A stretch of 64,000 nt of DNA, taken from positions 1 through 64,000 of the forward strand of contig JBGCEZ010000005.1 in NCBI GenBank assembly GCA_045106735.1. The letters run 5' to 3'. The stretch comes from JBGCEZ01 sp045106735. GTDB taxonomy: Bacteria; Planctomycetota; Phycisphaerae; Phycisphaerales; SM1A02. Both the position numbers and the translations under genes were made by a program. Positions 17,571 through 26,846 of this stretch are shown here, one piece after another. The notes under the pieces are model-generated. The model ran no database searches, was not told where the DNA came from, and worked only from the letters and a program-made list of their open reading frames with translations. Numbering within the stretch: the stretch's first letter is position 1; the number at the start of each line of letters is the position of its first letter.

Positions 17571-17707
17571 ATCCGCGCGAGGCCGAGGGCAAAAACAGGG
17601 GATTCGCGTCGAATGCGCGGCCGGTGAATCGTACTGTCCGGGCGTCGGCGTCTTTCTGCGTGGGTGCGCGGTCGCCGCCGGCAGTACGTGCGAGGAGCCC
17701 CAGAACG

Positions 17708-20263
17708 ATGTTGCATTCCGCCCCGACGGGGCGAGGACGCCGGCCCAGCCTCTTGGTTGTGGTCTTGGCCCTCGTCGTCGCCGCGCTGATTCCGGCCCCC
17801 ATGGCCATGGCCCAGCTCGGAGGCCCCGCGGCCCCCGGCCCCATCAGCAGCCGGGAGCTGAATGGCTACGCGGAAATGCTGGGCCTCACCCCCCAGCAGC
17901 GTGCCGCCCTCGACCCACTGCACGATGCGTACAAGCGGCAGTACGACACGTTCCGCCGCACGGATGTGGTCGAGTTCGAGGCACTGGAACGCGAAACGAA
18001 CCTGAACGGCGGACTCGACGTGTCCCGCGAGGAGGTCGCAACCCTCTTCGACGCGTCCGATCGCCTGCTCCGGCAGGTCGCCCGATTCGACCAGCAGTTC
18101 TTTGACCAGGCCCAGTCGGTGTTGACGCCGGCCCAGGCCGCTCGCCTGCCGCGGGTACGCCTGGCCCGCGAACGTACGCGGCTCGATACCGGCAACCCAT
18201 TCGGCGGCATGCCAGGCATGCAGATCGTCGACCTGGCCGTCGTCAGCGGCCGAACGATCCGGAACCTGACGCCGGCCGAACAGGCTGAACTCGACGGCAT
18301 CATGATCCCCTACGAGCAGCGACTGACGCGGCACCGCTCCAAGACGCGGAAAGCCACCCAGACCATGATGCTCAACATCCTCGACTCGTTCGAGAATGCC
18401 GGACTCATGGGCATCACCGAAGAAGAGATGCAGACCGACCCCGAGATCATGGCCGCGGTCATGGAGGTGGCCCAAACCGCCTTCACCGACGCGAGCCGCG
18501 AACTGGCCGATGCCTCGGCCGACGCCACCAAGTCCAACCTCCGCACCATGTTCACCGTGATGCGGACGGTCCCCGTCGCCCAAGCCCGCGGATTCCGCCG
18601 CGAAATCATGGCCAACGGCGGAATCGCCGGCGCCTTTGGGCTGCCGTGGCCCTCCGATGCCTGGGCCGACGCCCTGCGGATTGGCGACCTCGACAGCCTG
18701 CGCCCCGCGGTGCAAGCCGGACTGGAGTCCAGCTTTGCCAATGAGCTCGCGACCTCCGAGCCGCTGATCCGGCGGGCCGGCGAAGCGTTCTCCGGCCTCT
18801 CGCCAATGGACGGGAGCGGGATGCAGGAAGCGGTCCAGGAAGCCCAGAAGGCGACCGAGTCGCTGCTCGAACGGATGGCCGCACTCACCGAGACGGCCAA
18901 CGCCGAGATCGCGGCCTTGCTCGGGGAAGACTGGCGCAGCCGCATTTCAACCGGGAACGGCGACGATGTCGATGGCGCGATCTTCCCCAGCGGCTTTGCC
19001 TTCGGCGGCGCCGTCGACAGCGCCACCCTCTCCGCCCCGGTGTCCAACTTTGAGAACGGCCGCTTCGACTCGATGCTGCCTGGCCGCGTGCCGTGGTCCG
19101 ATCTGGACCAGGCGGTTGGTGCATCCGACGCGGGTGACGAAGCGATTGCCGCCGCCGAGGCCGCGTACGAAACCTATCGCAACGCGTTCAACGAACTGCC
19201 GACCTTCGCGACCCTGCGCGAGAAGACGTCCGCCCGGCAGCAAATGATGTACGGCGACGAACGAACCAGCGACATCGACGCAATCGCCGCCGCGTCGCGC
19301 AGCGTCAACCAAGCTCGCCGGGCCGCGATGGGCGAACTTGAAGGCCTGGACACCACGCTCTTTGCCGCGGCGACCGAAGCCTCCGGCGGCGATCCAACGG
19401 GATCGATCGCGCGGCTCGCCCAGCGCCGGGCGCGGGAGCGGTGGATGAGCGGCGCGGAATTCGCGGCCGTCTCCACCGCCGACGCACGGGCCGCGGGCAT
19501 GGACCCGTACACGGTCGTGACCAGCGCCAACCTCCCGGCATCGGACGAAGCGATCGCCTTCGACGTACTGGACCAGTGGTCGCAGTCCACCATCGACCTG
19601 GCCCAGCAGTCGTACGAGTCGCGCCTGCAGTTCGATGTGGCCCAGCAGAATCTGCAGATCCGCTTGCGAGCGGTTCAGGAATCGATGACGACCGACGGCG
19701 AAGACTTCGACACCGAAGAGTGGCAGGAGCTGTACGCCGAGTACCAGGAGACGCCTCAGCAGGAACTCAATGCCTCGCTCGAGCGCATCAGCGAGAGCCT
19801 GCATGCGGTCAGCGAACAGATCGCGTCATCCGTATCGCCGGACGGCCGCCGCCAGTTCGAACTGGCCATGCGAACGGCCCGCTACCCCACGGTCTACAAC
19901 GACCCGGCGTGCGTCATCGGGCACCTCGAACGCGCCCTGGAACTTGACGATCTGGATCCGGACCAGGCCGCGCGTCTCGCCCGCTTGCTGGCCGAATACC
20001 GCGAGCAGTGGACCGGGGCGACGGATCGCATCGTCGAGATGATCCGCACCGTCCGCCGGAACACGATGAGCTTGCAAGGCGCGGACTGGCGCGAACTGCA
20101 GGCCAAGGACCGCGAGCTCACGGAGCTGTCATTCGAACGCGGGGAGTTTTCCACGCGGGCGGCGAACCAGATCCGCCTCGTCCTGCGCGAAGACCAGATC
20201 GTCCGCCTTGGCGGCCTGCCGGACCCCGACGCCGAATCCAGTATCAGCGTCTGGTCGTTCTGA
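17708..20263 (+). CDS. large secreted alpha-helical protein with LTPxQ motif (tandem paralogue 2)
   Basis: An 851-residue paralogue of the preceding gene. The signal peptide ends AMAQL near residue 35. The matching opening segment is LTPQQRAALDPLHDAYKRQY, and FDQQFFDQ, LTPAQAARLPRVR, IPYEQRL and FERGEFSTR align with paralogue 1. The whole mature chain is predicted helical with long charged stretches suggesting coiled coil. gagg lies before the ATG, and 137 bp separate it from paralogue 1, so one transcript is likely. No catalytic motif is visible. Role unknown; a periplasmic scaffold or chaperone would fit the composition, but that is speculation. Confidence 0.75.
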   Translation: MLHSAPTGRGRRPSLLVVVLALVVAALIPAPMAMAQLGGPAAPGPISSRELNGYAEMLGLTPQQRAALDPLHDAYKRQYDTFRRTDVVEFEALERETNLNGGLDVSREEVATLFDASDRLLRQVARFDQQFFDQAQSVLTPAQAARLPRVRLARERTRLDTGNPFGGMPGMQIVDLAVVSGRTIRNLTPAEQAELDGIMIPYEQRLTRHRSKTRKATQTMMLNILDSFENAGLMGITEEEMQTDPEIMAAVMEVAQTAFTDASRELADASADATKSNLRTMFTVMRTVPVAQARGFRREIMANGGIAGAFGLPWPSDAWADALRIGDLDSLRPAVQAGLESSFANELATSEPLIRRAGEAFSGLSPMDGSGMQEAVQEAQKATESLLERMAALTETANAEIAALLGEDWRSRISTGNGDDVDGAIFPSGFAFGGAVDSATLSAPVSNFENGRFDSMLPGRVPWSDLDQAVGASDAGDEAIAAAEAAYETYRNAFNELPTFATLREKTSARQQMMYGDERTSDIDAIAAASRSVNQARRAAMGELEGLDTTLFAAATEASGGDPTGSIARLAQRRARERWMSGAEFAAVSTADARAAGMDPYTVVTSANLPASDEAIAFDVLDQWSQSTIDLAQQSYESRLQFDVAQQNLQIRLRAVQESMTTDGEDFDTEEWQELYAEYQETPQQELNASLERISESLHAVSEQIASSVSPDGRRQFELAMRTARYPTVYNDPACVIGHLERALELDDLDPDQAARLARLLAEYREQWTGATDRIVEMIRTVRRNTMSLQGADWRELQAKDRELTELSFERGEFSTRAANQIRLVLREDQIVRLGGLPDPDAESSISVWSF

Positions 20264-20535
20264 GTCCGCCGGCGAGGGGGACGACCGCACGCGACCGCTG
20301 AGGTTGCCGAGCGTCGGGCGGCCGGCTCGCCGTTTGGTCAGCCGACCGCATTCGAGCCCACGCAAGCCGCTCGGTGGATGCCCGTGCCGGGGCACCACCG
20401 GGCGGCTGCTCGATGGGCCTGAAACCCCACCCCGTGCCCCCGAAACCGCCGGTTCGCCGAACGGCGAGCCTCGGGCCGTATCATGCTGGGCCCGCCGGGA
20501 CTTCCGATCCGGCCTCGCCTTCCCCGGAGTGCTGC

Positions 20536-21501
20536 ATGCAGCCGCCCCCCCTCACCGAGACTTCCGTGCCGCCCGGCGCGTCGCCCGGCTCCGGAGCCGC
20601 GGCCACCCCCGGCCCCGGATCCAGCCCCGCGCCCGGCGCTGGCGCATCCAGCTCCGCCGCCGCCCATCCCGACCGCTTGACGCGGCGGGTCACGGTCCGC
20701 ACGCTCCGCGCGATGGTCGAGGCCGGGACACCCTTCGCCTGCCTCACCGCCTACGACGCGGTCACCGCCCGCTGGCTCGAGCGCGGCGGCGTTCCCGTGT
20801 TGCTGGTCGGCGACACCGCGGCCGAGATGGTCCTGGGATTCGACGGCACGATCCGGGCCCCGCTCGATTTCATGCTGATGATCACCGCCGCGGTTCGCCG
20901 CGGGGCGCCCCGGGCGTTCATCCTGGGCGACATGCCCTTCATGAGCTACCAGGCCTCGCCCGATGACGCGATGGTCAACGCCGGCCGGTTCCTGACCGAA
21001 GGTTTCGCCGACGCGGTCAAGCTTGAAGTCGACGGCGAAGATGCCCCGCTCGTTCGCCGCATGGCCCGCGCCGGAATTCCCGTCGTCGCCCACATCGGCT
21101 GTCGCCCCCAGCACGTCAAGCTCAGCGGGTACCGCACCGCCGGCACCACCGCGGCGGAAGCCCGGGCCATGATCGACGATGCTCGCCGCCTGGAGGATGC
21201 CGGGTCGACGATGCTGCTCATCGAAGCCGCCCCCGACGAAGTCTCCGCGCGGATCGTCGAACAGACGAGCCTGCCGGTGATTGGCTGCGGGGCCGGCCCG
21301 GCCTGCCACGGCCAGATCGTCGTCACCCAAGACTTGCTCGGGCTGACCGATCGTCAGCCCTCGTTCGCCACGCCCATGCGAGACCTGGGCACCGCGATGG
21401 TCGGCTTTGCCGCCGATTGGCGAAATCGCGTGGGATCGCGCGATCTCGGACCGCACCCGTACCGAATGAAGGCCGGCGAAGCCGAACGCCTGGACGATTG
21501 A
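20536..21501 (+). CDS. panB: 3-methyl-2-oxobutanoate hydroxymethyltransferase PanB
   Basis: A 321-residue ketopantoate hydroxymethyltransferase, first step of pantothenate synthesis. Metal-binding and substrate motifs are present: LTAYDAVTARW, LLVGDTAAEMVLGFD, GDMPFMSY, VKLEVDGED, PVVAHIGCRPQ, the catalytic Glu in LLIEAAPDE, and GCGAGPACHGQIVV. The first 45 residues are a Gly/Ser/Ala/Pro-rich extension absent from the usual 264-residue enzyme; a start closer to the core cannot be excluded. TATCAT at 20479-20484 is a possible -10. htrA begins 30 bp after the stop and is probably in the same unit. panC and panD are not in the window. Confidence 0.96.
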   Translation: MQPPPLTETSVPPGASPGSGAAATPGPGSSPAPGAGASSSAAAHPDRLTRRVTVRTLRAMVEAGTPFACLTAYDAVTARWLERGGVPVLLVGDTAAEMVLGFDGTIRAPLDFMLMITAAVRRGAPRAFILGDMPFMSYQASPDDAMVNAGRFLTEGFADAVKLEVDGEDAPLVRRMARAGIPVVAHIGCRPQHVKLSGYRTAGTTAAEARAMIDDARRLEDAGSTMLLIEAAPDEVSARIVEQTSLPVIGCGAGPACHGQIVVTQDLLGLTDRQPSFATPMRDLGTAMVGFAADWRNRVGSRDLGPHPYRMKAGEAERLDD

Positions 21502-21531
21502 CGCCGCGCTGCGGCCGGAGACCTTCCCGTC

Positions 21532-23097
21532 ATGCGATTGCCCCGTGAGTATGGCCCGAGCCTCGTGGTGCTCGGCGCCGCGGCCACCGTGCTGTTGGTC
21601 GGCCCGCGGCTTGTCCGCCAACTGGCGTACCAGCGCGATGCCTCCCGCATCGAGCTCGCGAGCGAGCGACTGCAGGTCGGCAACATCTTGGACGAGATGA
21701 ATCAGGCCTTCCGCGACATTGCGGTCAAAGTCGAACCTTCGGTGGTGCACATCGCCGCCCGCCAGGCACGGTCCGACGGCGGCTCGGGCATGAGTACCGG
21801 GTCCGGCTGGGTCTACGACGCCGACGGCCACATCGTCACCAACTACCACGTGATCGCGAACACCAGCGAAGTGGACGTGCAGCTGTCGGCCGGCCGGATT
21901 CTCGACGCCGAGCTCGTCGGCTCCGATCCGCTCACCGACATTGCCGTGCTCCGCGTCGACCCCGAGTTTCTCCATCCGGCCACCCGCGGCGACGTCGCGG
22001 AGCCGGTCGAGCAGGGCGATATGGTCTTTGCGTTCGGTTCGCCGTTCGACTTCCGGTTCTCGATGAGCGCGGGCGTGGTGTCCGGCAAGGACCGGGCCGC
22101 CGGGGTGATTCGAGACGCCGGTGTCGCGGGGTACGAGAACTTCATTCAAACCGATGCGGCGATCAATCCCGGAAATTCGGGCGGCCCGCTCACCGACCAC
22201 CGCGGCGACGTCATCGGCATGAACACCGCCATTGCCACGCGGTCAACGCCAGGCAGCGGTGAGCCTGGCCAGTTCGCCGGCATCGGCTTGGCCATTCCGC
22301 TGGAAATGATCGAGCCCATCGTTGGCCAGATCATCGACCGAGGTTTCGTAACCCGCGGCTTCTTGGGCATCGAACTCAACACGATCACCGACGAGAACCG
22401 AATCGAGAGCGGCTGGAACGGCGACGGCGTGCTCGTGGTCGACGTGACCGCCGACGGACCCGCCGCGGGGGCAGGGCTCGAGCACGGCGACATCATCACC
22501 GAGATCAACGGCGAACGCGTGGCGACCGGCGAGCAGCTTCGCGCCCGCGTCGCGCAGATGGCGCCCGGGAGCGAGATGTCCGTGGTGGTGCAGCGGGCCC
22601 GCGTCCCCTGGCACCGGCGCCTCCGCCAACGGGATGTCTTGCCGACCGTCCCCGCCGGACAGCCGCGGAATCCCGATGAGCCGGCCGAACTTGTGTTCGA
22701 CGTGGTGCTCGATGAACTCGACACGTTGCGGCAGTTTGGCTCACTGTCACCGTCGGCCCCGCTCGACACCATCCCCGCCCTCGGGATTCGGTCGATGCAG
22801 ACGTACACACCCGAGATGGCTCGCCGGGACGGCCGCCCGTTCACGCCCGGCGTCCTGATGGACCTCGACCTCCCGTCGCCGCCCAACCGCCGTCCATTCT
22901 CGGGACTCATCCTCGCCGACCGGGCCAACGGTCGGGACATTCGAACGGTTGAAGAGCTGGGCGCGATTCTTCGCACCAGCGACATGCGTCGTCTGCGGGG
23001 GCGGAGCCGCGGCGTGTACATCTTCGGCACCCTTCCCAATGGCCGCCGTGACCAGGTCCGGCTGTTTGATCTGCGTGGCCTCCGTGACGACCGATGA
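21532..23097 (+). CDS. HtrA/DegP-like trypsin-fold serine protease with PDZ domain
   Basis: A 521-residue envelope protease. An N-terminal hydrophobic segment (about 10-24) anchors or exports it. The S1C catalytic triad is His106 in TNYHVI, Asp136 in TDIAVL and Ser216 in NPGNSGGPL. A PDZ domain follows (about 275-360, with the RGFLGI and GVLVVDVTADGPAAGAGL strands). The last 130 residues are an unusual C-terminal region that may be a diverged second PDZ domain. ggag precedes the ATG. It sits 30 bp after panB and its last codons overlap the following ABC ATPase gene. A role in misfolded-protein degradation outside the cytoplasm is inferred from the family. Confidence 0.92.
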   Translation: MRLPREYGPSLVVLGAAATVLLVGPRLVRQLAYQRDASRIELASERLQVGNILDEMNQAFRDIAVKVEPSVVHIAARQARSDGGSGMSTGSGWVYDADGHIVTNYHVIANTSEVDVQLSAGRILDAELVGSDPLTDIAVLRVDPEFLHPATRGDVAEPVEQGDMVFAFGSPFDFRFSMSAGVVSGKDRAAGVIRDAGVAGYENFIQTDAAINPGNSGGPLTDHRGDVIGMNTAIATRSTPGSGEPGQFAGIGLAIPLEMIEPIVGQIIDRGFVTRGFLGIELNTITDENRIESGWNGDGVLVVDVTADGPAAGAGLEHGDIITEINGERVATGEQLRARVAQMAPGSEMSVVVQRARVPWHRRLRQRDVLPTVPAGQPRNPDEPAELVFDVVLDELDTLRQFGSLSPSAPLDTIPALGIRSMQTYTPEMARRDGRPFTPGVLMDLDLPSPPNRRPFSGLILADRANGRDIRTVEELGAILRTSDMRRLRGRSRGVYIFGTLPNGRRDQVRLFDLRGLRDDR

Positions 23098-24148
23098 CGT
23101 CGGCGGGGCGGGCGCAAGAGGGGTCGCGGCAGGCGTGCGCGACTTGGCTGATGGGGACGACGTGGCTGATGCGGCTGACGTGGCTGACGCGGCTGACGCG
23201 GCTGACGCGGCTGACGTGAGGAATACGATTGACGCGGCCGGTGTGGCGGGCGCGGACGGCGCGGCAGAGGAGGCCGACCCGGCAGGCGCGGCCGATCCCG
23301 GCGTTCCGCGCCTGGCTGTCACCGGACTCACGGTTCGCCTCGGGCCGGGACGCGGCCACACGATCGTGCACGGAGTCGGGTTTTCGATCGCCCCCGGGCA
23401 GACGCTGTCCCTGGTGGGCGCGAGCGGCTCGGGCAAGACGACGATTGGCCGAGCGGTTCTGCAGCTGGTGCCGATCGCCGGCGGGCGGGTCAAGCTGGAC
23501 GGCGTGGACCTGGCCGATCGGCGCGGAAAGGCCCTGCGAGACGTCCGGCGGGGCATGCAAATGGTCTGGCAGGATCCGGCCGGGTCGCTGGATCCACGGA
23601 TGCGCATCGGCGACCAGGTGGCCGAACCGCTGCGGGTGCACGGAATCGCCGGCCGGGTCGAGGCCCGGCGCCGGGCGGCATCGCTGCTCGACCGCTGCGG
23701 ATTGCCGACCGACTGCGTTGATCGATACCCGGCGGCATTCTCCGGCGGGCAGCGGCAACGCATCGCCATCGCCCGGGCCCTGATCCTTGAGCCCGGTCTC
23801 CTGGTGTGCGACGAGCCAACGTCAGCGCTCGACGTCCACGTCCGGCAAGGCATCATGGATTTGCTGGCCGAAGTCCAGGCGGAACGCGGGCTCTCGATGC
23901 TGTTCATCACGCATGATCTGCCGCTGGCCGCCGGCCTGGGTGGCTCGGTCGCGGTGCTGGACCGCGGCCAGATCGTCGAAATGGGCGGTTCCGCGGTGCT
24001 CCGATCGCCCAAACACCCCGTCACGCGAGCGTTGATCGACGCGGTTCCGGCGGATCACCCGAGCCGATCGCGCATTCGGGGGGCCACTTGTGACGAGTCG
24101 CCGGCGATGGCCCCGGGCCACGCGGGAGCGGTATCCTCGGCCCCGTGA
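23084..24148 (+). CDS. orphan ABC transporter ATPase, oligopeptide (OppF/DppF) type
   Basis: About 354 residues. The ATPase core begins near residue 75: Walker A GASGSGKTT, Q-loop MVWQDP, signature FSGGQRQRIAIARAL, Walker B LLVCDEPTSALDVHVR and the switch His in FITHD. QDPAGSLDPRM and the C-terminal HPVTRALIDAVP tail are typical of peptide/nickel ATPases. No permease or binding protein is adjacent. The start is uncertain: the GTG at 23084 overlaps the htrA stop by 14 bp, and residues 27-45 are an Ala-Asp repeat coded by a 9-bp DNA repeat. A later start after the repeat is possible. Confidence 0.85.
   Translation: MTTDDVGGAGARGVAAGVRDLADGDDVADAADVADAADAADAADVRNTIDAAGVAGADGAAEEADPAGAADPGVPRLAVTGLTVRLGPGRGHTIVHGVGFSIAPGQTLSLVGASGSGKTTIGRAVLQLVPIAGGRVKLDGVDLADRRGKALRDVRRGMQMVWQDPAGSLDPRMRIGDQVAEPLRVHGIAGRVEARRRAASLLDRCGLPTDCVDRYPAAFSGGQRQRIAIARALILEPGLLVCDEPTSALDVHVRQGIMDLLAEVQAERGLSMLFITHDLPLAAGLGGSVAVLDRGQIVEMGGSAVLRSPKHPVTRALIDAVPADHPSRSRIRGATCDESPAMAPGHAGAVSSAP
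23162..23215. repeat. 9-bp tandem repeat encoding an ADxADxAD stretch
   Basis: Six units of gcggctgac or gtggctgac lie in the N-terminal region of the ABC ATPase gene. They encode Ala-Asp tripeptides in frame. Confidence 0.88.
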
Positions 24149-24229
24149 CCACCCGGTCATGGGCGACGTGGCCGCCAGCAGCAGCGGCCCCCGGCCGACT
24201 GGCCCGCCCGTTCCCCAACGAGGCCCGCC

Positions 24230-25024
24230 ATGCGTTCGTATCTCGACCTGATGCAGCACATCCTTGACGAAGGCGTCGAGCGCGGCGACCGGACCGGAAC
24301 CGGCACGCGTGGGGTCTTTGGCCCGCAGTTGCGTTTCGATCTGGCCGAGGGCTTTCCGCTGGTGACCACCAAGAAGGTGCACCTGCGATCGATCATCCAC
24401 GAGTTGCTGTGGTTCCTTCGCGGCGAGACAAACGTGCGCTCGCTGCAAGCCGAAGGCGTCAGCATCTGGGATGAGTGGGCCGACGCCGAGGGCGACCTCG
24501 GCCCCGTGTACGGCAAGCAGTGGCGTTCGTGGGGCGCGGCCGATGGCACCGCCGTCGACCAGATTCGACAGGTCATCGACGCGATCCGCACCACGCCGAA
24601 TTCACGGCGGCTGGTGGTGAGTGCATGGAACCCCGCCGAACTGCCCGAGATGGCGCTCGCCCCCTGCCACGTGTTGTTCCAGTTCTACGTGGCCAATGGC
24701 CGCCTGAGTTGCCAGTTGTACCAACGCTCGGCCGACGTCTTTCTTGGCGTTCCGTTCAACATCGCCAGCTATGCCCTGCTCACCCTGATGATCGCCCAAG
24801 TCACGGACCTGCAGCCGGGCGAATTCGTGCACACCTTCGGCGACGCCCACCTGTACCTGAACCACCTCGAGCAGGCCCGTGAACAACTCAGCCGCACGCC
24901 GCGGTCTCTGCCCCGCATGCAACTCGACCCGTCGGTGAAGCACATCGACGAATTCCGCTACGAGCACTTCACGCTGCTCGGTTACGAACCACATCCGCGG
25001 ATTGCCGCGCCGGTGGCGGTGTAG
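24230..25024 (+). CDS. thyA: thymidylate synthase ThyA
   Basis: A 264-residue, full-length folate-dependent thymidylate synthase that methylates dUMP to dTMP using methylene-tetrahydrofolate. The catalytic Cys146 is in LAPCHVLFQF; the dUMP-binding QRSADVFLGVPFNIASYALL segment and N-terminal RTGTGTRG are intact. The C-terminus ends ...IAAPVAV. gagg lies just before the ATG. A TATCCT at 24132-24137 might be its -10, inside the 3' end of the ABC gene. No dfrA follows. Confidence 0.98.
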   Translation: MRSYLDLMQHILDEGVERGDRTGTGTRGVFGPQLRFDLAEGFPLVTTKKVHLRSIIHELLWFLRGETNVRSLQAEGVSIWDEWADAEGDLGPVYGKQWRSWGAADGTAVDQIRQVIDAIRTTPNSRRLVVSAWNPAELPEMALAPCHVLFQFYVANGRLSCQLYQRSADVFLGVPFNIASYALLTLMIAQVTDLQPGEFVHTFGDAHLYLNHLEQAREQLSRTPRSLPRMQLDPSVKHIDEFRYEHFTLLGYEPHPRIAAPVAV

Positions 25025-25110
25025 AGCCGGGGGGGAGGTCCTGGGCACCTCGCTCCCGTTGCGACGGCCCGGTCTGCCCGCAGCCCCTCGCCGAGACAGC
25101 AGGTTCCGCC

Positions 25111-25971
25111 ATGCCCGAAACCTCGACCATCGACCCGTCCGCTGAACCGCTCACCACGGACGGCATCGCGGCGACGCTCCGATCCGTCGGGGCCGATGCA
25201 TGCCCGGTGCTGCTCGTCCACTGTTCGTTGTCCGCCCTCGGGTGGGTCTGCGGCGGGGCAACGGCGGTCATCCAGGCCGTGTTGTCCGTCGCCGGCGACG
25301 AGGGCACGATCGTGATGCCCGCCCATTCGGCCGAGTATTCCGACCCGAAGAACTGGGTGAATCCGCCGGTTCCCGAGGAATGGTGGGACACCATCCGCCG
25401 CACGATGCCGGCGTTCGACCCACGCACCACGCCCAGCCGTGAAATGGGGGCGGTCGCCGAAATCTTTCGCACTTGGCCAGGGACGGTGCGGAGCAATCAT
25501 CCGACGGCTTCGTTCGCCGCCCGCGGGCCGCTCGCCGCCGAGATCGTCCGCGACCAGCCGCTCGAGGATCCGCTCGGCGCGGACTCACCCCTCGCCCGAA
25601 TCGCAGCCGCCGGAGGATCTGTGCTCCTGCTCGGCGTCGGCCACGGATCCAACACCATGTTGCATCTGGCCGAGCGTTCCGCGTTCGGCTCGCAGCAAGC
25701 CACGAACTCGACGGGTTCCCCGATCGTCACGGATACCGGCCGGGCATGGCAACCGTTCGCCGAACCGGATGTCGACTCCGACGATTTTCCGGCCCTCGGC
25801 GAGCATCTTGATCAGGTTCTGAGAGGCGACGGCAACTCGCCGCCCGCAACCGCTTCTCTTGTCACGCGAGCGCTCGGGCCGGCGACCGTGACGCGGATGC
25901 TTGCCGCACCCGCGGTCAATCTTGCTGTTCCGTGGCTGCGCGACAACCGAACGAGGGATGGACGTGTCTGA
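25111..25971 (+). CDS. AAC(3)-family N-acetyltransferase (antibiotic acetyltransferase fold)
   Basis: A 286-residue member of the aminoglycoside 3-N-acetyltransferase family. Diagnostic segments are HCSLSALGWVCGGATAV, GTIVMPAHS, SDPKNWVNPPVPEEWW, FRTWPGTVRSNHPTASFAA and LLLGVGHGSNTMLHLAE; the family uses acetyl-CoA. Chromosomal homologues are common in environmental bacteria and many have unknown natural substrates, so resistance should not be assumed. No mobile element flanks it. agcagg precedes the ATG. The next gene starts inside its last 14 bp. Confidence 0.87.
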   Translation: MPETSTIDPSAEPLTTDGIAATLRSVGADACPVLLVHCSLSALGWVCGGATAVIQAVLSVAGDEGTIVMPAHSAEYSDPKNWVNPPVPEEWWDTIRRTMPAFDPRTTPSREMGAVAEIFRTWPGTVRSNHPTASFAARGPLAAEIVRDQPLEDPLGADSPLARIAAAGGSVLLLGVGHGSNTMLHLAERSAFGSQQATNSTGSPIVTDTGRAWQPFAEPDVDSDDFPALGEHLDQVLRGDGNSPPATASLVTRALGPATVTRMLAAPAVNLAVPWLRDNRTRDGRV

Positions 25972-26314
25972 ACGAAACACAAACTGGCTCTGCCACTTGC
26001 TGACCCGGCCACTGTCTGAAGTCTTCACGCTCTCCGCGCCCAAGCAGGCCCAGAAGCCGAGACCGAAACCGCGGCCCGAGTTCTTGTGTCATCGTTGCAC
26101 CTATCCGCTTGGCGATTTGCCTCGGACCGGCAACTGCCCGGAATGCGGCGCCAGCATCTTCGAAACCTGGAGCCACGAGCAGTTCCTCAATGGCAACCTG
26201 CCGTGCCCGCAGTGTGGCGAAGAGCGAGGATCGCTGAACGATGGAACGCCGGCGTGTCGGCAGTGCGGCTGGCAAGACACCGAGACCGACGAATCCGCGA
26301 CCGACACTTCATGA
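25958..26314 (+). CDS. small protein with two zinc ribbons
   Basis: A 118-residue protein. After a basic linker rich in Lys-Pro (about 30-45) there are two CxxC...CxxCG zinc knuckles: CHRCTYPLGDLPRTGNCPECG and CPQCGEERG...CRQCG. No membrane segment. The ATG overlaps the end of the AAC(3)-like gene, suggesting translational coupling. The ribbon resembles that of other planctomycete small proteins in this window. Nucleic-acid or protein contact is plausible; function unknown. Confidence 0.7.
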   Translation: MDVSERNTNWLCHLLTRPLSEVFTLSAPKQAQKPRPKPRPEFLCHRCTYPLGDLPRTGNCPECGASIFETWSHEQFLNGNLPCPQCGEERGSLNDGTPACRQCGWQDTETDESATDTS

Positions 26315-26488
26315 GAACGCCCGGCCGCATCAACCGCGGCATCCGCGGCATCCGCTTCGGATGCTTCTTCATCGCGGCGGGTGATGTGCTTGATCTCCGT
26401 CGCCGTGTTCGTCGTTGTCGTGTCAGCCGTCGTCTTTCCTCACTCCGGACTGCGCGATTGGCATGTCGAACGGTTTGGTCGACCGTAG
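26311..26488 (+). pseudogene. possible frameshifted small membrane protein gene
   Basis: An ATG overlaps the preceding stop as ATGA, giving MRTPGRINRGIRGIRFGCFFIAAG, but the frame then becomes Arg-rich. In the +1 frame from about 26384 a hydrophobic segment reads ISVAVFVVVVSAVVF and ends ...HVERFGRP at a TAG. Joined, they would make a plausible one- or two-helix membrane protein of about 58 residues. This may be a frameshift mutation or sequencing error, or coincidence. Confidence 0.28.
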
Positions 26489-26846
26489 CCGATCGAGCGA
26501 CCACGATCGATTGATCGCCGAAGCCGTTGAGACCACGTGGACCCCCTGGTTTCTACTCGATTCTTCCCGTGCGACCGCGCACGATTGCGCACTCGCGTCC
26601 ACAACTGACACCGCGAGAGCCCGCGATTGCGCGCACCCACCTCGCGAACGCGAGGAACCAATCTCCAGAGAAACAAAGTCCAAACTTCACGCTTCGCATC
26701 GCACCAATCCCGGCGTACGGTGCGGCCGACGGTTGTCGCTCGCGTGATGAGAGACGAACCGGGGGAACCGGATGTGGGTTCCGGGGCTGGTACGGGAGTC
26801 AGGCGCATCGCCTGTCGCTGCGCCGCTCCCTTGGAGATCCTGTCTT
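26489..26846. other. leader region of the metalloprotease gene
   Basis: 358 bp with lower GC than neighbours and no convincing coding frame. It probably contains the promoter of the downstream protease. A ttggag ribosome-binding site ends it. I cannot assign a -35/-10 pair with confidence. Confidence 0.5.

Noticed and set aside
25111..25971. AAC(3)-like gene as an acquired resistance gene
   Set aside because: No mobile element, base composition like its neighbours and tight coupling with a local zinc-ribbon gene suggest a resident chromosomal homologue.
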